Assembly: GCA_041397725.1 (NCBI GenBank)
Contig: JAWKVZ010000007.1
Coordinates: 195,417 to 259,416, forward strand
Length of the DNA stretch: 64,000 nt
Origin: JAGRKR01 sp041397725
GTDB lineage: Bacteria; Pseudomonadota; Alphaproteobacteria; Rhizobiales; Hyphomicrobiaceae
Direction of reading: 5' to 3'
The notes below the pieces were generated by a model. That model searched no databases. It had not been told where the DNA came from and saw only the letters and a program-made list of their open reading frames with translations. Positions 7,555 through 16,091 of the stretch are shown here, in pieces. Position 1 is the stretch's first letter, and the number at the start of each line of letters is the position of its first letter. Both the position numbers and the translations under genes were made by a program.

Positions 7555-9303
7555 TCAGGCCATGATCATGCCGGACGAGAGCATGTCCTGGGCGGTGTGC
7601 CCGTGCCATCCCTCCAGCATCACCACGTCGACGAAGTCCCCGCCGACCTTGACCGACACCATCGTGCCTTCGTCGCCATCCTTGAGAGTAACGACGTCCT
7701 CTATGCTGTCGTATTTCATACCCTTGAGGAATTCGTGAAGATTGAGGACATCTTCGTCGGAGAAGTCGGTGATGGTGTCGACACCGAGGTGGTTGCCCTT
7801 GGTGTCCACCACGTCCTTGGCGTACCAGACGTAGGTGTCCTTGCCGGCTTCGCCCGTGAACGTGTCGGCGCCACCGAGGCCGCGGAAGCTATCGTCTCCG
7901 GAGCCGCCCTCGAAGACGTTGTCCTTCTTGTCGCCCCGGAAGGTGTCGTCGAAAGCGGTGCCGATGACCTTCTCGACGCTCCAGATGCGATCGCTGCCCA
8001 TGCCGGTGACGGTGTGGTTGTTCAGGTCGGCAACGATGCCCCTGCCGGCGTCGGAGAAGTCGATCGTGTCGAAGCCGGAGCCGCCGTCGTAGCTGTCGTC
8101 GCCCTCGCCGGCGATGAACACATCGTCTCCGGAACCGGCGTCGGCGGTGTCATGGCCAGCGCCATCCGCAATGACGTCGTTGCCCGAGTTGCCGGCGAGC
8201 GTGTCGTTGCCGTCGCCGCCCGAGAGCAGGTCGTCGCCGGTGTTGCCTTCGAGGTGGTCGTCGCCAGCGCCGCCGTACACTTCGTCGTTGCCGATGCCGC
8301 CGCGTACGTCGTCGTCGCCGTCACCGCCGTCCAGCACGTCGTTGCCCGAGTTGCCCCAGATGCGATCGTCGCCGTTGCCGCCGGCCACGTAGTCGTGGCC
8401 CTGCATGCCGTAGAGCTCGTCGTTGCCGTCGCCGCCGTCGATGACGTCGTCGTCCGTCGAGGTGCCGTTGCCCGAAGGCATGCGCGGCAGCAGCGCGGCA
8501 TTGGTCGTGCCGACGTCGATGCTGATCACGACGTCGTCGTAGTCCTTGTCGCCGCCGGACCACAGATCCTCGAAGCTGATCTTCACGGTGCCGGTCTTGA
8601 CGTCGACCATACCGACCAGGTGCTTGACCCCGTCGGCGTTAAGGTCGCTGTCGCCGTGGAAGCTGGTGTACTGGTTCTTGGCGTGGGCGTACTCGGACGT
8701 GATCTGCGTCATGCGGCCCTTGCCGTCGACGTAGTAGAGCGACAGCGCGGACGTGTCGTTGGCGTTGCCGGGCTTGCCCGCCGCGTCGAGGAACACGAAG
8801 CGGCCATCATCGTCGCCGAGCAGTTTCTGGTTGCTCTTGCTCTGAGCGTAGGCGTTCGGCAGCATGAAGAAGCCGATGCGGTCGCCCGCCTTGAGCGAAA
8901 CGTCGGTGCTGCTCTTGCCTGCCAGGAGGTCGCCACCCGAGTTCTTGAGCGAGGCGTTGTCGAACAGGATCTCGACATCGTAGATCGAGCCGTCGGCGCC
9001 GATCTTGTACATGCCGATCGTGTTCTGGAAGCCGGCGCCGTCACCCAGGAATGTGACGCGGGCGTCGACATCCTCGGCGATCTTGAAGCGCGACAGGTCG
9101 GCCTCGCCGCCCATCTTGGCGCCGCCGAAAATGTTGTCATCGCCGCCTTCGCCGCCGATCGTGTCGTCGCCGCTGCCGCCGAGAATTGTGTCGTCGCCGT
9201 CGCCGCCGGTGATGACGTCGTTCTTGCCCTCGCCGGCAATGAATTCATCGCCGCTGCCGCCGACGATCACGTCGTCCTTGGGTGTTCCGATAAGGTCGCT
9301 CAT
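7555..9303 (-). CDS. RTX calcium-binding protein with DUF4114 domain
   Basis: 582-residue acidic secreted-type protein without an N-terminal signal peptide. Residues 14-65 already carry GGxGxDxxx nonapeptide repeats. Residues about 95-265 match a DUF4114 domain (DRIGFFMLPNAYAQ, SFEDLWSGGDKDYDDVVI). Residues about 285-480 are a long RTX array that should fold into a Ca2+-binding parallel beta-roll. The last 100 residues (FSDEDVLNLHEFL onward) resemble an RTX C-terminal type I secretion region. No ABC exporter or adaptor genes are in the window. The start has AGGGGCGAG upstream. Its place between the PL14-like lyase and the algD-like gene suggests an extracellular matrix or surface role, which is inference. 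Confidence 0.88.
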   Translation of the reverse strand: MSDLIGTPKDDVIVGGSGDEFIAGEGKNDVITGGDGDDTILGGSGDDTIGGEGGDDNIFGGAKMGGEADLSRFKIAEDVDARVTFLGDGAGFQNTIGMYKIGADGSIYDVEILFDNASLKNSGGDLLAGKSSTDVSLKAGDRIGFFMLPNAYAQSKSNQKLLGDDDGRFVFLDAAGKPGNANDTSALSLYYVDGKGRMTQITSEYAHAKNQYTSFHGDSDLNADGVKHLVGMVDVKTGTVKISFEDLWSGGDKDYDDVVISIDVGTTNAALLPRMPSGNGTSTDDDVIDGGDGNDELYGMQGHDYVAGGNGDDRIWGNSGNDVLDGGDGDDDVRGGIGNDEVYGGAGDDHLEGNTGDDLLSGGDGNDTLAGNSGNDVIADGAGHDTADAGSGDDVFIAGEGDDSYDGGSGFDTIDFSDAGRGIVADLNNHTVTGMGSDRIWSVEKVIGTAFDDTFRGDKKDNVFEGGSGDDSFRGLGGADTFTGEAGKDTYVWYAKDVVDTKGNHLGVDTITDFSDEDVLNLHEFLKGMKYDSIEDVVTLKDGDEGTMVSVKVGGDFVDVVMLEGWHGHTAQDMLSSGMIMA

Positions 9304-9489
9304 TACGCTCGCCCCTGATTCTGAATCTGGCTTTCCCTGAATGTCTCAACAGGAAATCTACCCCAAAACTTTCATCGCTTTGCTTAGATCGACGTGATGA
9401 TTTACCGAAAATTTTCGATGATGCATTTTTCGTAAAATTGTCTGCGATCGGGGCCGGATCGAAGCTCACGCGATAGTCCGCCGGACGAG

Positions 9490-9520
9490 AAAAAGGGGCG
9501 CCGACTGGTCGGCACCCCTT
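9490..9520 (-). terminator. Intrinsic terminator of the alg44/alg8/algD-like operon
   Basis: On the minus strand AAGGGGTGCCGA and TCGGCGCCCCTT form a 12-bp stem (one G-U pair) with a 4-nt loop, followed by five T residues. It begins about 30 nt after the algD-like stop codon. This is the best-formed Rho-independent terminator in the window. Confidence 0.85.
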
Positions 9521-9548
9521 CGTCCTTCCGGGTTTCCTGCCGCGAGGT

Positions 9549-10955
9549 TTACCAGGCGATGCCGTGGTAGGTGGCCTCGGCCGGTGACTTCGGATAGAGC
9601 CGCGCCAGGTCGAGCACGTGAACGTGAGCGGGCCGCGCCTCGATCGCCGCCCGGAATTCCGGGGTGGCGTGCGTCACGACGACGACGTCCGAGCTTTCGA
9701 CCAGCGTCCGGGCGTCGGCGCAGGTCATCTCCGGCAGCCGGTCGATAAGGCGCGCCTGATGCGGCTGGGCGTGGCGCACGTAGTCGATCTGGCACTGCAG
9801 GTGCGGTCCGAAGTTCAGGTTGGGGTCGTAAGCCGCCAGCGTGTCGCCACGCTCGAGCAGCATCGCCATCAGGTCGAGCACGGGGCTCTCGCGCAGATCG
9901 TCCGTGTCAGGCTTGAAGGTGACGCCGAGGACGCCGACGCGCTTGCCGCGGAAGGGCTCGAGCTGGCGCATGGCCTCGCGGACGTGCCGCTGGTTCGAGG
10001 GGATCAGGCTCTGCACGAGCGGCAGGTCGACGCCCTGCTCCTCGGCGAGATGGCCGACGGCGCGCACTTCCTTGGGCAGGCACGACCCGCCGAAAGCGAA
10101 GCCTGGCCGCAGATAGTAGGGCGACAGGTTCAGCTTCGTGTCCTTCACGAAGATGCTCATCACCTCGTGGCTGTCGATGTCGAGCGACTTGCAGAGCCGG
10201 CCGACCTCGTTGCCGAACGCCACCTTCGTGGCGTGCCAGACGTTGTCCACGTACTTGACCATCTCGGCGGCCTCGATGGTGCAGAAGATCAGGCGCTCGT
10301 CCACGGCGGTGTAGATGCGCGCCACGATCTGCTGCGAGCGCTCGTCGGAGGCGCCCACGACGGTTTTAGGCGGCGCGAAGAAGTCGGCGACGGCGACGCC
10401 CTCGCGCAGGAACTCGGGGTTGAAGCACACGCCGAAGTCCACGCCGAGGCGTTTGCCGGAGGCGGTCTCGATTTCCGGGGCGACGACGTCGAGCGTGGTT
10501 CCGGGCGGCACGCTGCAGCGCAGGACGACGACGTGGAAGCCGTCCTTCATGGCCAGGGCCTGACCGATGGCGCGGCTCGCCTGGCGCACATAGGTCAGGT
10601 CGCAGCTGCCGTCGGGGGCCGTCGGCGTGCCGACCGACATGAAGGTCACGTCGGTGTCGAGCACAGCGGCAATCAGATTGTCCGTGGCGTCGACGCGGCC
10701 GTTCTGCACGCCGTCCTGCAACAGTTCCTCGAGGCGCGCCTCGACGATCGGCGCGTGTCCGGCCTTGATCGACTCGACTTTTGCCGGGGAGATATCGACG
10801 CCGACCATGCGGAAGCCGAGGTGGGACAGGCAGGCAATCGACACCGCGCCGACGTAGCCGAGGCCGATGACGCTGATGGCCGGCTTCTCGACTTCGGGCG
10901 TGGTGCTCACGGCACCGGACGTGCTCGCTGCGGCGAGCGGACGCAACATGTTCAT
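9549..10955 (-). CDS. algD: GDP-mannose 6-dehydrogenase-like nucleotide-sugar dehydrogenase
   Basis: Four-electron oxidation of a nucleotide hexose to the uronic acid, probably GDP-mannose to GDP-mannuronate. 468 residues from the ATG at 10955 (GGGGAG 15 nt upstream); the frame stays open 22 codons further. N-terminal NAD motif IGLGYVGAVS, VGTPTAPDG, FNPEFLREG, and the catalytic cysteine in GFAFGGSCLPKEVRA. The stretch KLNLSPYYLRPGFAFGG and the ending YHGIAW resemble Pseudomonas AlgD more than Ugd enzymes. It is the third gene after alg44-like and alg8-like, ending at a strong terminator. UDP-glucose as substrate cannot be excluded, but the context favours an alginate-type precursor. Confidence 0.85.
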   Translation of the reverse strand: MNMLRPLAAASTSGAVSTTPEVEKPAISVIGLGYVGAVSIACLSHLGFRMVGVDISPAKVESIKAGHAPIVEARLEELLQDGVQNGRVDATDNLIAAVLDTDVTFMSVGTPTAPDGSCDLTYVRQASRAIGQALAMKDGFHVVVLRCSVPPGTTLDVVAPEIETASGKRLGVDFGVCFNPEFLREGVAVADFFAPPKTVVGASDERSQQIVARIYTAVDERLIFCTIEAAEMVKYVDNVWHATKVAFGNEVGRLCKSLDIDSHEVMSIFVKDTKLNLSPYYLRPGFAFGGSCLPKEVRAVGHLAEEQGVDLPLVQSLIPSNQRHVREAMRQLEPFRGKRVGVLGVTFKPDTDDLRESPVLDLMAMLLERGDTLAAYDPNLNFGPHLQCQIDYVRHAQPHQARLIDRLPEMTCADARTLVESSDVVVVTHATPEFRAAIEARPAHVHVLDLARLYPKSPAEATYHGIAW

Positions 10956-11124
10956 GGCTACTCGAAACTCCCCGTTTGGCCCCTGATGACTCTGGCGGTC
11001 GTTGCCGCGCGCCTGGCTCATTGCCTGACCAGGGCGTCACGTGATTTCACACGTGCTACGTTCGGGAGGATCGCAAACGGAGGTAGGTATCAGATGAAAA
11101 TGATCGATAAAATTCTTCGAGAAC

Positions 11125-12705
11125 TCAGAAATTGAAAGTCTTCCAGAAAACGTGCCAATCCGGCGTTTCCAGCAATTGTGTGTAAACGATAACGGAAAGA
11201 AACAATGCGGACACCGACACGAACGTCAGGTAGGACGCCATGGCGTCTCGGGCGCGGTCGGCGAACTTGCGGCCGCCGAGGCCCTGGGTCTGGTTGCCGC
11301 GGTTGGCCCACTTCTGTTTGGACAGCCGCCAGATCATGTAGACCTTCACCGCCGCGTTGAGCAGCTGGTTGGCGTAGAGCGTCCAGGCAAAATTGAGATC
11401 GACGCGTCGCGCATAGGTGAACAGCACCATCGACAGCAGCATGCGCGTGACGGCGACGTAGAGGATGTAGCTCATCAGGAACGACGAGCCGACCCGGCCC
11501 GTGGCCGCGACGGCCAGCACGGGGCTCACCAGCATCGTCCACATGGCGATGCGCTGGTCGACCACGCACCACCAGATGAACACGGGCATGCGCCGTGGCC
11601 CGAGGGCGATGGCGCGGGCGCCGTTTCGCAGCATGTTGCCGGACCAGCGCCGGAGGTTCTCGACCATGCGGGTGTAGCCGGAGCCGTGCACGATCTCGAT
11701 GGTGTAGCCCGTCGCGTCCGGCACGTAGAGCATCTTCACGCCGTGCCGCAGCAGGCAGTACCAGGTGCTCTTGTCGTCTCCCGATAGGAAGCGGAACGTG
11801 CCCCAGAGCCAGTGATTGAGGTAGTCGGCCTCCTGGAGGCGGATGAATTCGTGAGAGGTGATGTGCGTGGCGCGGAACACGGACATGCGCCCGGTCAGCG
11901 TCAGCACGCGGCCCGACAAGGCGTGCGACTGCATGGCCAGGCGACGCTGGGCGAAGCGCATGGCCAGCCACGACTGCATCCACCACGGGCCCTTGCAAAC
12001 GACCTCCTCGTCGGTTGTCAGGGCGTGCAGCTCGGGGTCGATCGCGAACAACGGCAGGCAGCGGCGCATGTTGCCGGGGGCGAGCACGAAGTCGCCGTCC
12101 ATGAAGATGACGAGATCGTCGTCCTTGAGGCCCGCGCGGGACATGGCGCGCAGGATCAGGGCGATGGCGACCCGCTTTCCTGGCTGGTTCTGGCGGATGA
12201 TGCGCAGCGTCACATCCAGATCGGCGCCGGCGACCTGCAGGTACTCGGCGATGACGCGCTCATCTTCCGGCTCGCTGGAACCCAGCCAGATGGTGCCGGG
12301 CACGCCGATATCGCGCAGCTCCCGGCAGAGGCTGCGGATCACGGCTTCCGCCGTATCCCGCTCCTCGCGAAAGGTGGTCATCTGGATGTGGACATGGCGT
12401 GGCCGCCAACCGGAATCCCATAGGTCGGCCGCCTTCCTGGCCATGGCGGGGTAGGCCCAGCGACCATAGATGACGGCGCGGATCGCATGGTTGAACCACC
12501 ACGCGTAGCGCCAGATCCCGAGCGCCCCGATGACGTAGGTGATCTCGCGGATCGACGGGTCCCAGATGGTGTTCGGGATTGCCGACGCGGCGATGAAGCA
12601 GATGGAGAAATAGACGAGCAGCTTGAGTTGGACGTCGACGGACCACTTTTCGGCAAAGCTGACCGGCGTCTCGGGCGGCTCGATCCACTTTTCCTTCACG
12701 GACAT
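11125..12705 (-). CDS. alg8: Alg8-like family 2 glycosyltransferase (polyuronate synthase)
   Basis: Processive membrane glycosyltransferase predicted to polymerise and export a uronate polymer. 526 residues from the ATG at 12705, 10 nt after the alg44-like stop; an in-frame start at 12768 would overlap that gene. Two N-terminal TM helices (about 27-50 and 57-75), a cytoplasmic GT-A domain with D-G-D at 203-205, G-D-D at 309-311 and R-R-W-S-G at 352-356 (the Q/RxxRW-type acceptor motif), then three or four C-terminal TM helices. Layout, length and motifs match Alg8 mannuronan synthase. The adjacent PilZ/HlyD Alg44-like protein and AlgD-like dehydrogenase support it. The exact polymer is inferred. 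Confidence 0.83.
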   Translation of the reverse strand: MSVKEKWIEPPETPVSFAEKWSVDVQLKLLVYFSICFIAASAIPNTIWDPSIREITYVIGALGIWRYAWWFNHAIRAVIYGRWAYPAMARKAADLWDSGWRPRHVHIQMTTFREERDTAEAVIRSLCRELRDIGVPGTIWLGSSEPEDERVIAEYLQVAGADLDVTLRIIRQNQPGKRVAIALILRAMSRAGLKDDDLVIFMDGDFVLAPGNMRRCLPLFAIDPELHALTTDEEVVCKGPWWMQSWLAMRFAQRRLAMQSHALSGRVLTLTGRMSVFRATHITSHEFIRLQEADYLNHWLWGTFRFLSGDDKSTWYCLLRHGVKMLYVPDATGYTIEIVHGSGYTRMVENLRRWSGNMLRNGARAIALGPRRMPVFIWWCVVDQRIAMWTMLVSPVLAVAATGRVGSSFLMSYILYVAVTRMLLSMVLFTYARRVDLNFAWTLYANQLLNAAVKVYMIWRLSKQKWANRGNQTQGLGGRKFADRARDAMASYLTFVSVSALFLSVIVYTQLLETPDWHVFWKTFNF

Positions 12706-12715
12706 CGCCGATGTC

Positions 12716-15100
12716 CTACTGCGCGCCGGCGCGGGTCGCCGGGCCGAGGGCCGCGATGCGGCCGTCACGAGGTTTGTGCGCCGGCTCGAGCTCGGGCTTG
12801 TCTGGCATGCGCCTCAACTCGGGCTGCCGGCGCGCCCATCCGGCGAGAGCCGCACGCAGCCGTACGCCGATGAGCCAAGCTCGGTCGAGCGAGCGGCGTG
12901 CAAGGTGCTCCATCAGGTGCCGGACCGACGGGCGCGAGGGGTGGCCGGCGGGGACAGCCGCCGCCTGCGGGGCTGCCAGACTGGCGAGGGCGAGGCCGGC
13001 ATCGACGTGGGACGGTCGGCCTCTGCCAAGGCCGCTGACGCGGTCCTGCTTCTTCGGCTCGGCAGGCGCGCCGAACATGCGATCGGTCAGGGCGCGCAAC
13101 CGCTCCTTCAGCTCCTTGTGCATCTCGTCGGCCGTGCGCAGCGGCGCGATGCGGCTCAGGCGCTCCCTTGCGTCGGCGCTGATCTCGCGCCAGGACCGGC
13201 TCGGCACGAGCCGGGCGAGGCGCTCGCGCATGTCGGCGGCGATCTCGGCCGCGGTGCGCTGCGGCACGAGTTGACGCAAGCGGTGTGAAGCCGCCTGGAG
13301 TGGATCGGACGGCACGTCGCGCTGCTGCAAGCCGGCGTCCTGCTGGCGGCGGGCCTTCGTGGCGGGCGCCGTTCGGGGCTTGCCCGGGACGGCAGTCGGG
13401 TCGACGGGCTTCGGCGCGGCGGGCGCCGGTGCCGGCTCGGGCTGCAACGGTGTCGGCTTGGACGGCGCCGGCTGCGGCGCCTCGCCGGTCGCGAACGTGG
13501 TGATGCGCTGCTTGACGGCGTGCAAGGCCTGGCTCGTCGAGCGCTGCGGGAAGATGACGATCACGGGCAAGCCGGCCCGGTAGCGCTCGGGGTCGCGGAT
13601 CTTCTCCTGATCGAGGAAGGCGATGATGACCTTGGCCGAGCGGTCGAGATTGCCACGCCAGTTGTAGCCGGCCGCCTGCTGGCGATCCTGCTGACGCACG
13701 AAGCCGGTCGTACGGTCGATGCGAACGACGCGACCCTTCACGGTCTCCGAAAGGGCCGGGATGAAGACCGGAACCTCGTCGCCGAGGCCGACGCGCAGGA
13801 CCTCGTCCTGCGTGAGATAGGCGGTCACCTGACGCTTCGTGCGCTGCTCCAGGACCGCGAGCACGGCGCCCTTCTTGACGTTGGTGGTGCTGGCGCGAGG
13901 CAGCTCGAGGATCGTGCCGTCGAACGGCGCGCGGACCGCCAGGCGCTCGCGGTGGCGAACCATGGTGGCGCGGCGTTCGGTGGCCAGCTTGATCTGTTCC
14001 TCGGCGAGTTTCACCTGCGCTTCGATCTGGGGCAGGTCGCCCACCATGTTGTCGCCGGTGTAATGGCGCTTGCCGATATTGCGTTCGAGCAGCTCCAGTC
14101 GCGCCTTGAGCTCGACCTTGCGCGCCTCGAGCAGCTTGCGGATCGTCACGAGCTTGCGCTCCGCCTCCTCCAGCTTGGCTGCCGGCGTGTGCCCCTTGTC
14201 GTGCAGCGCCGCCAGCCGGGCGTAGGTCGCCGCCGCGGCCTTGAGATCGGCCTCCAGGCCGTCGACCTCAAGCTTGGCCTGCTGCACGCCCTTGAGCTCG
14301 ATGGTGGCGAAGCTCTCGACGCGCTCGATCTCCTCCTTCTGGCGGCGGATGAGGTAGGCGAGCTGAGCCTGCCGCTCCTTGACGGTGATCTCGGCCATCT
14401 CGATCTCGCGCTCGAGTTGGTGGTCGACGAGCGCGACCACGATGTCACCCGCGCGGACGTGGTCACCCGGCTTGAACTTGCCCCAGACCGCGCGTCCGTC
14501 GGTCAGGGCCTCGACGGACTCGACCGGGGCCGAGATGACGGCCGTCTGGATCTCGAGGCGGAAATAGTTCGAGTACACGAGGAGGCCCGCGTATCCGATG
14601 ATGACGAAGCCGATCACGGCATAGACGGCGGTCATCGCCAGCGCCCGGATGGGCCAGCGCTTGATGGGAACCGTCTTGCTCGGATTGGGGTCGGGCTGCA
14701 GCGAGGCCGGCGTCACCGGCACGTCGATGCGGTTGATCGTGTCGGCGACCTCCGACATCGAGCCCCGCACCAGCTCCTCGATGAAGTGCTGCATCAGCTC
14801 GGCTTCGCGCTCGCCGAGGTCGATGAACTTCACGGCGAAGAGCCGCCTGTCGTCGTCGCGGCGAACGACCTCGCCGGTGACGCTGAAGGCAACCTCGAAC
14901 CCCTGGAAGGGCAGTGACAGCGCCAGCTTGACGTGCTCGGTCAGCTCGGGAAGCGTGCCGGTGAAGTCCTCGATGCGAAGGCCGCCGAGGCTCCAGTCGG
15001 CCGCGCGCACCCGCGTACCGGCGACCGACACGTATATCGGAGCCGTCACACGATGGTGACGTCTCTGATCCGGTCGCTCTCGCTTGATCTTGACGGCCAC
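12716..15100 (-). CDS. alg44: Alg44-like PilZ / membrane-fusion protein with a long repeat-bearing C-terminal extension
   Basis: Predicted c-di-GMP receptor that activates the adjacent synthase and links it to the periplasm. From a GTG at 15100 it has 794 residues (an ATG at 15151 would add 17; no start has a strong ribosome-binding site). Residues 13-17 (RRHHR) and 35-40 (DWSLGG) are the RxxxR and D/NxSxxG c-di-GMP motifs of PilZ. A single TM helix is at about 149-180. Then follows a HlyD-type region: lipoyl-like halves flanking a long coiled coil (about 230-385) and a beta-barrel (about 390-520). After about residue 540 come a Pro/Ala-rich linker and three 20-residue repeats (607-666), then a basic tail. 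Pseudomonas Alg44 is about 390 residues, so the C-terminal half is extra. First gene of the operon. Confidence 0.83.
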   Translation of the reverse strand: MAVKIKRERPDQRRHHRVTAPIYVSVAGTRVRAADWSLGGLRIEDFTGTLPELTEHVKLALSLPFQGFEVAFSVTGEVVRRDDDRRLFAVKFIDLGEREAELMQHFIEELVRGSMSEVADTINRIDVPVTPASLQPDPNPSKTVPIKRWPIRALAMTAVYAVIGFVIIGYAGLLVYSNYFRLEIQTAVISAPVESVEALTDGRAVWGKFKPGDHVRAGDIVVALVDHQLEREIEMAEITVKERQAQLAYLIRRQKEEIERVESFATIELKGVQQAKLEVDGLEADLKAAAATYARLAALHDKGHTPAAKLEEAERKLVTIRKLLEARKVELKARLELLERNIGKRHYTGDNMVGDLPQIEAQVKLAEEQIKLATERRATMVRHRERLAVRAPFDGTILELPRASTTNVKKGAVLAVLEQRTKRQVTAYLTQDEVLRVGLGDEVPVFIPALSETVKGRVVRIDRTTGFVRQQDRQQAAGYNWRGNLDRSAKVIIAFLDQEKIRDPERYRAGLPVIVIFPQRSTSQALHAVKQRITTFATGEAPQPAPSKPTPLQPEPAPAPAAPKPVDPTAVPGKPRTAPATKARRQQDAGLQQRDVPSDPLQAASHRLRQLVPQRTAAEIAADMRERLARLVPSRSWREISADARERLSRIAPLRTADEMHKELKERLRALTDRMFGAPAEPKKQDRVSGLGRGRPSHVDAGLALASLAAPQAAAVPAGHPSRPSVRHLMEHLARRSLDRAWLIGVRLRAALAGWARRQPELRRMPDKPELEPAHKPRDGRIAALGPATRAGAQ
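13103..13282 (-). repeat. Three tandem 20-residue repeats in the Alg44-like C-terminal extension
   Basis: Consecutive units begin RLRQLVPQRT, RLARLVPSRS and RLSRIAPLRT. They share the pattern R-L-x-x-[LI]-[VA]-P-x-R-[TS], followed by an amphipathic acidic/basic helix ending in RE or KE. The period is exactly 20 codons (60 bases). Each unit probably forms a short helix pair. Confidence 0.8.
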
Positions 15101-15451
15101 GGACTGGGAACTCGACTCTACGCAGAACTGAACGGCTCGGCAGCCCGCCATGCCGAGATGAGGACTGTCTCGACCCGGATGACGGGAGCTACACTGCGTC
15201 TTGTCGCATGGCTCGGTTAACGCTGCTCTACTGTCCGGCGAGTGCGACGAAGAATAAATTCCGAGTCCGCGAGACACCTTTTTATGTGTGATATGAAATG
15301 GTTAAGCTTTGGCGCCGTTTGGTGAACGAGTATGCGTGAAAGCCTCAAGCCGTGTGCCGGAATGGGACGCGTGAGGCGCCTTTCGAGCACGTGCGGCGGC
15401 CCAGAATCTCAGCGAACACATCATCTGCGAAATTTGGTCACGGCCGAGCAG
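15101..15451 (-). promoter_or_regulatory. Upstream region of the alg44/alg8/algD-like operon
   Basis: Roughly 350 bases precede the chosen alg44-like start. Around 15240-15320 the DNA is clearly AT-richer than its surroundings, with short A/T runs near 15254 and 15281. This is the likely promoter zone. If transcription starts there, the leader is long (over 100 nt). I found no riboswitch-like structure by eye. Confidence 0.4.
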
Positions 15452-16021
15452 TCAGGGCGTTGCCCAGGGGTGATCCCGGCCGACGGCGGCGATGCGCTGG
15501 ACGATGCGTGCGCGCGGCTCGCTGACCTCCCGATGCTCGTAGGCGACGACGACGAGGCGAGGCAGGGCCGCTTCCAGCAGCTCGTTCGGCCGCAGCAGGA
15601 ACTCCGGATTGGCGGGACGGCCGAACCGTTCATTGCCGACGGCGAAGGTCTCGTAGATGAGCAGTCCGCCCGGCGCCACGGCGGCGACGATACGGGGCAG
15701 CAGCGGTCGCCACAGGTAGTTCGTGACGATGACGACCTCGAAAGTCTCTTCGCCGACCGGAAACGCACCGCCGGACTCGAGATCGGCGGCGATCAGGCGG
15801 GCCCGCGGCTCCCCGCGCAGGTCGGCGACGCCCGCCAGGGTGCGGTCTATGCCCGTGACGGAGAGGCCCAGTGCGAGTGCGAGGCGCAGATGCCGCCCCT
15901 GCCCGCAGGCGACATCGAGCGCCCGGCCGCCCGCAGCGACGCCCGTCAGGAAGCGCTCCACCCAGGCCGACGGAGGGGAGGCCGGCGAAGGGGGAAGCTC
16001 CGGCGTGTTCGGCGTCGTCAT
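15452..16021 (-). CDS. SAM-dependent class I methyltransferase
   Basis: 189 residues from the ATG at 16021 (AGGACAG eight bases upstream). SAM-binding motif I reads ALDVACGQGRHLRLAL, the acidic motif II end is GIDRTL, and the post-motifs are ADLE and IVTNYLWRPLLPRI, as in small TehB/UbiE-like class I methyltransferases. Ends in a short Arg-rich helix. No membrane segment. The substrate cannot be read from the sequence. It is divergent from dapF, 70 nt away, so they share a promoter region. A stand-alone gene, not obviously linked to the alg-like operon downstream on the same strand. Confidence 0.82.
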   Translation of the reverse strand: MTTPNTPELPPSPASPPSAWVERFLTGVAAGGRALDVACGQGRHLRLALALGLSVTGIDRTLAGVADLRGEPRARLIAADLESGGAFPVGEETFEVVIVTNYLWRPLLPRIVAAVAPGGLLIYETFAVGNERFGRPANPEFLLRPNELLEAALPRLVVVAYEHREVSEPRARIVQRIAAVGRDHPWATP

Positions 16022-16091
16022 ATTCTGTCCTGCGGCCTGGTAATGGGCTATGAAGGGGCTTTCCAGCGGATGGCAGGCTCGACGCGCCCAC

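Noticed and set aside
7800..9300. DNA-level tandem repeats as satellite DNA
   Set aside because: They are the codons of RTX nonapeptides.
6487..9318. 943-codon plus-strand frame opposite the lyase and RTX genes
   Set aside because: Val/Ala/His repeats are the antisense of the RTX array.
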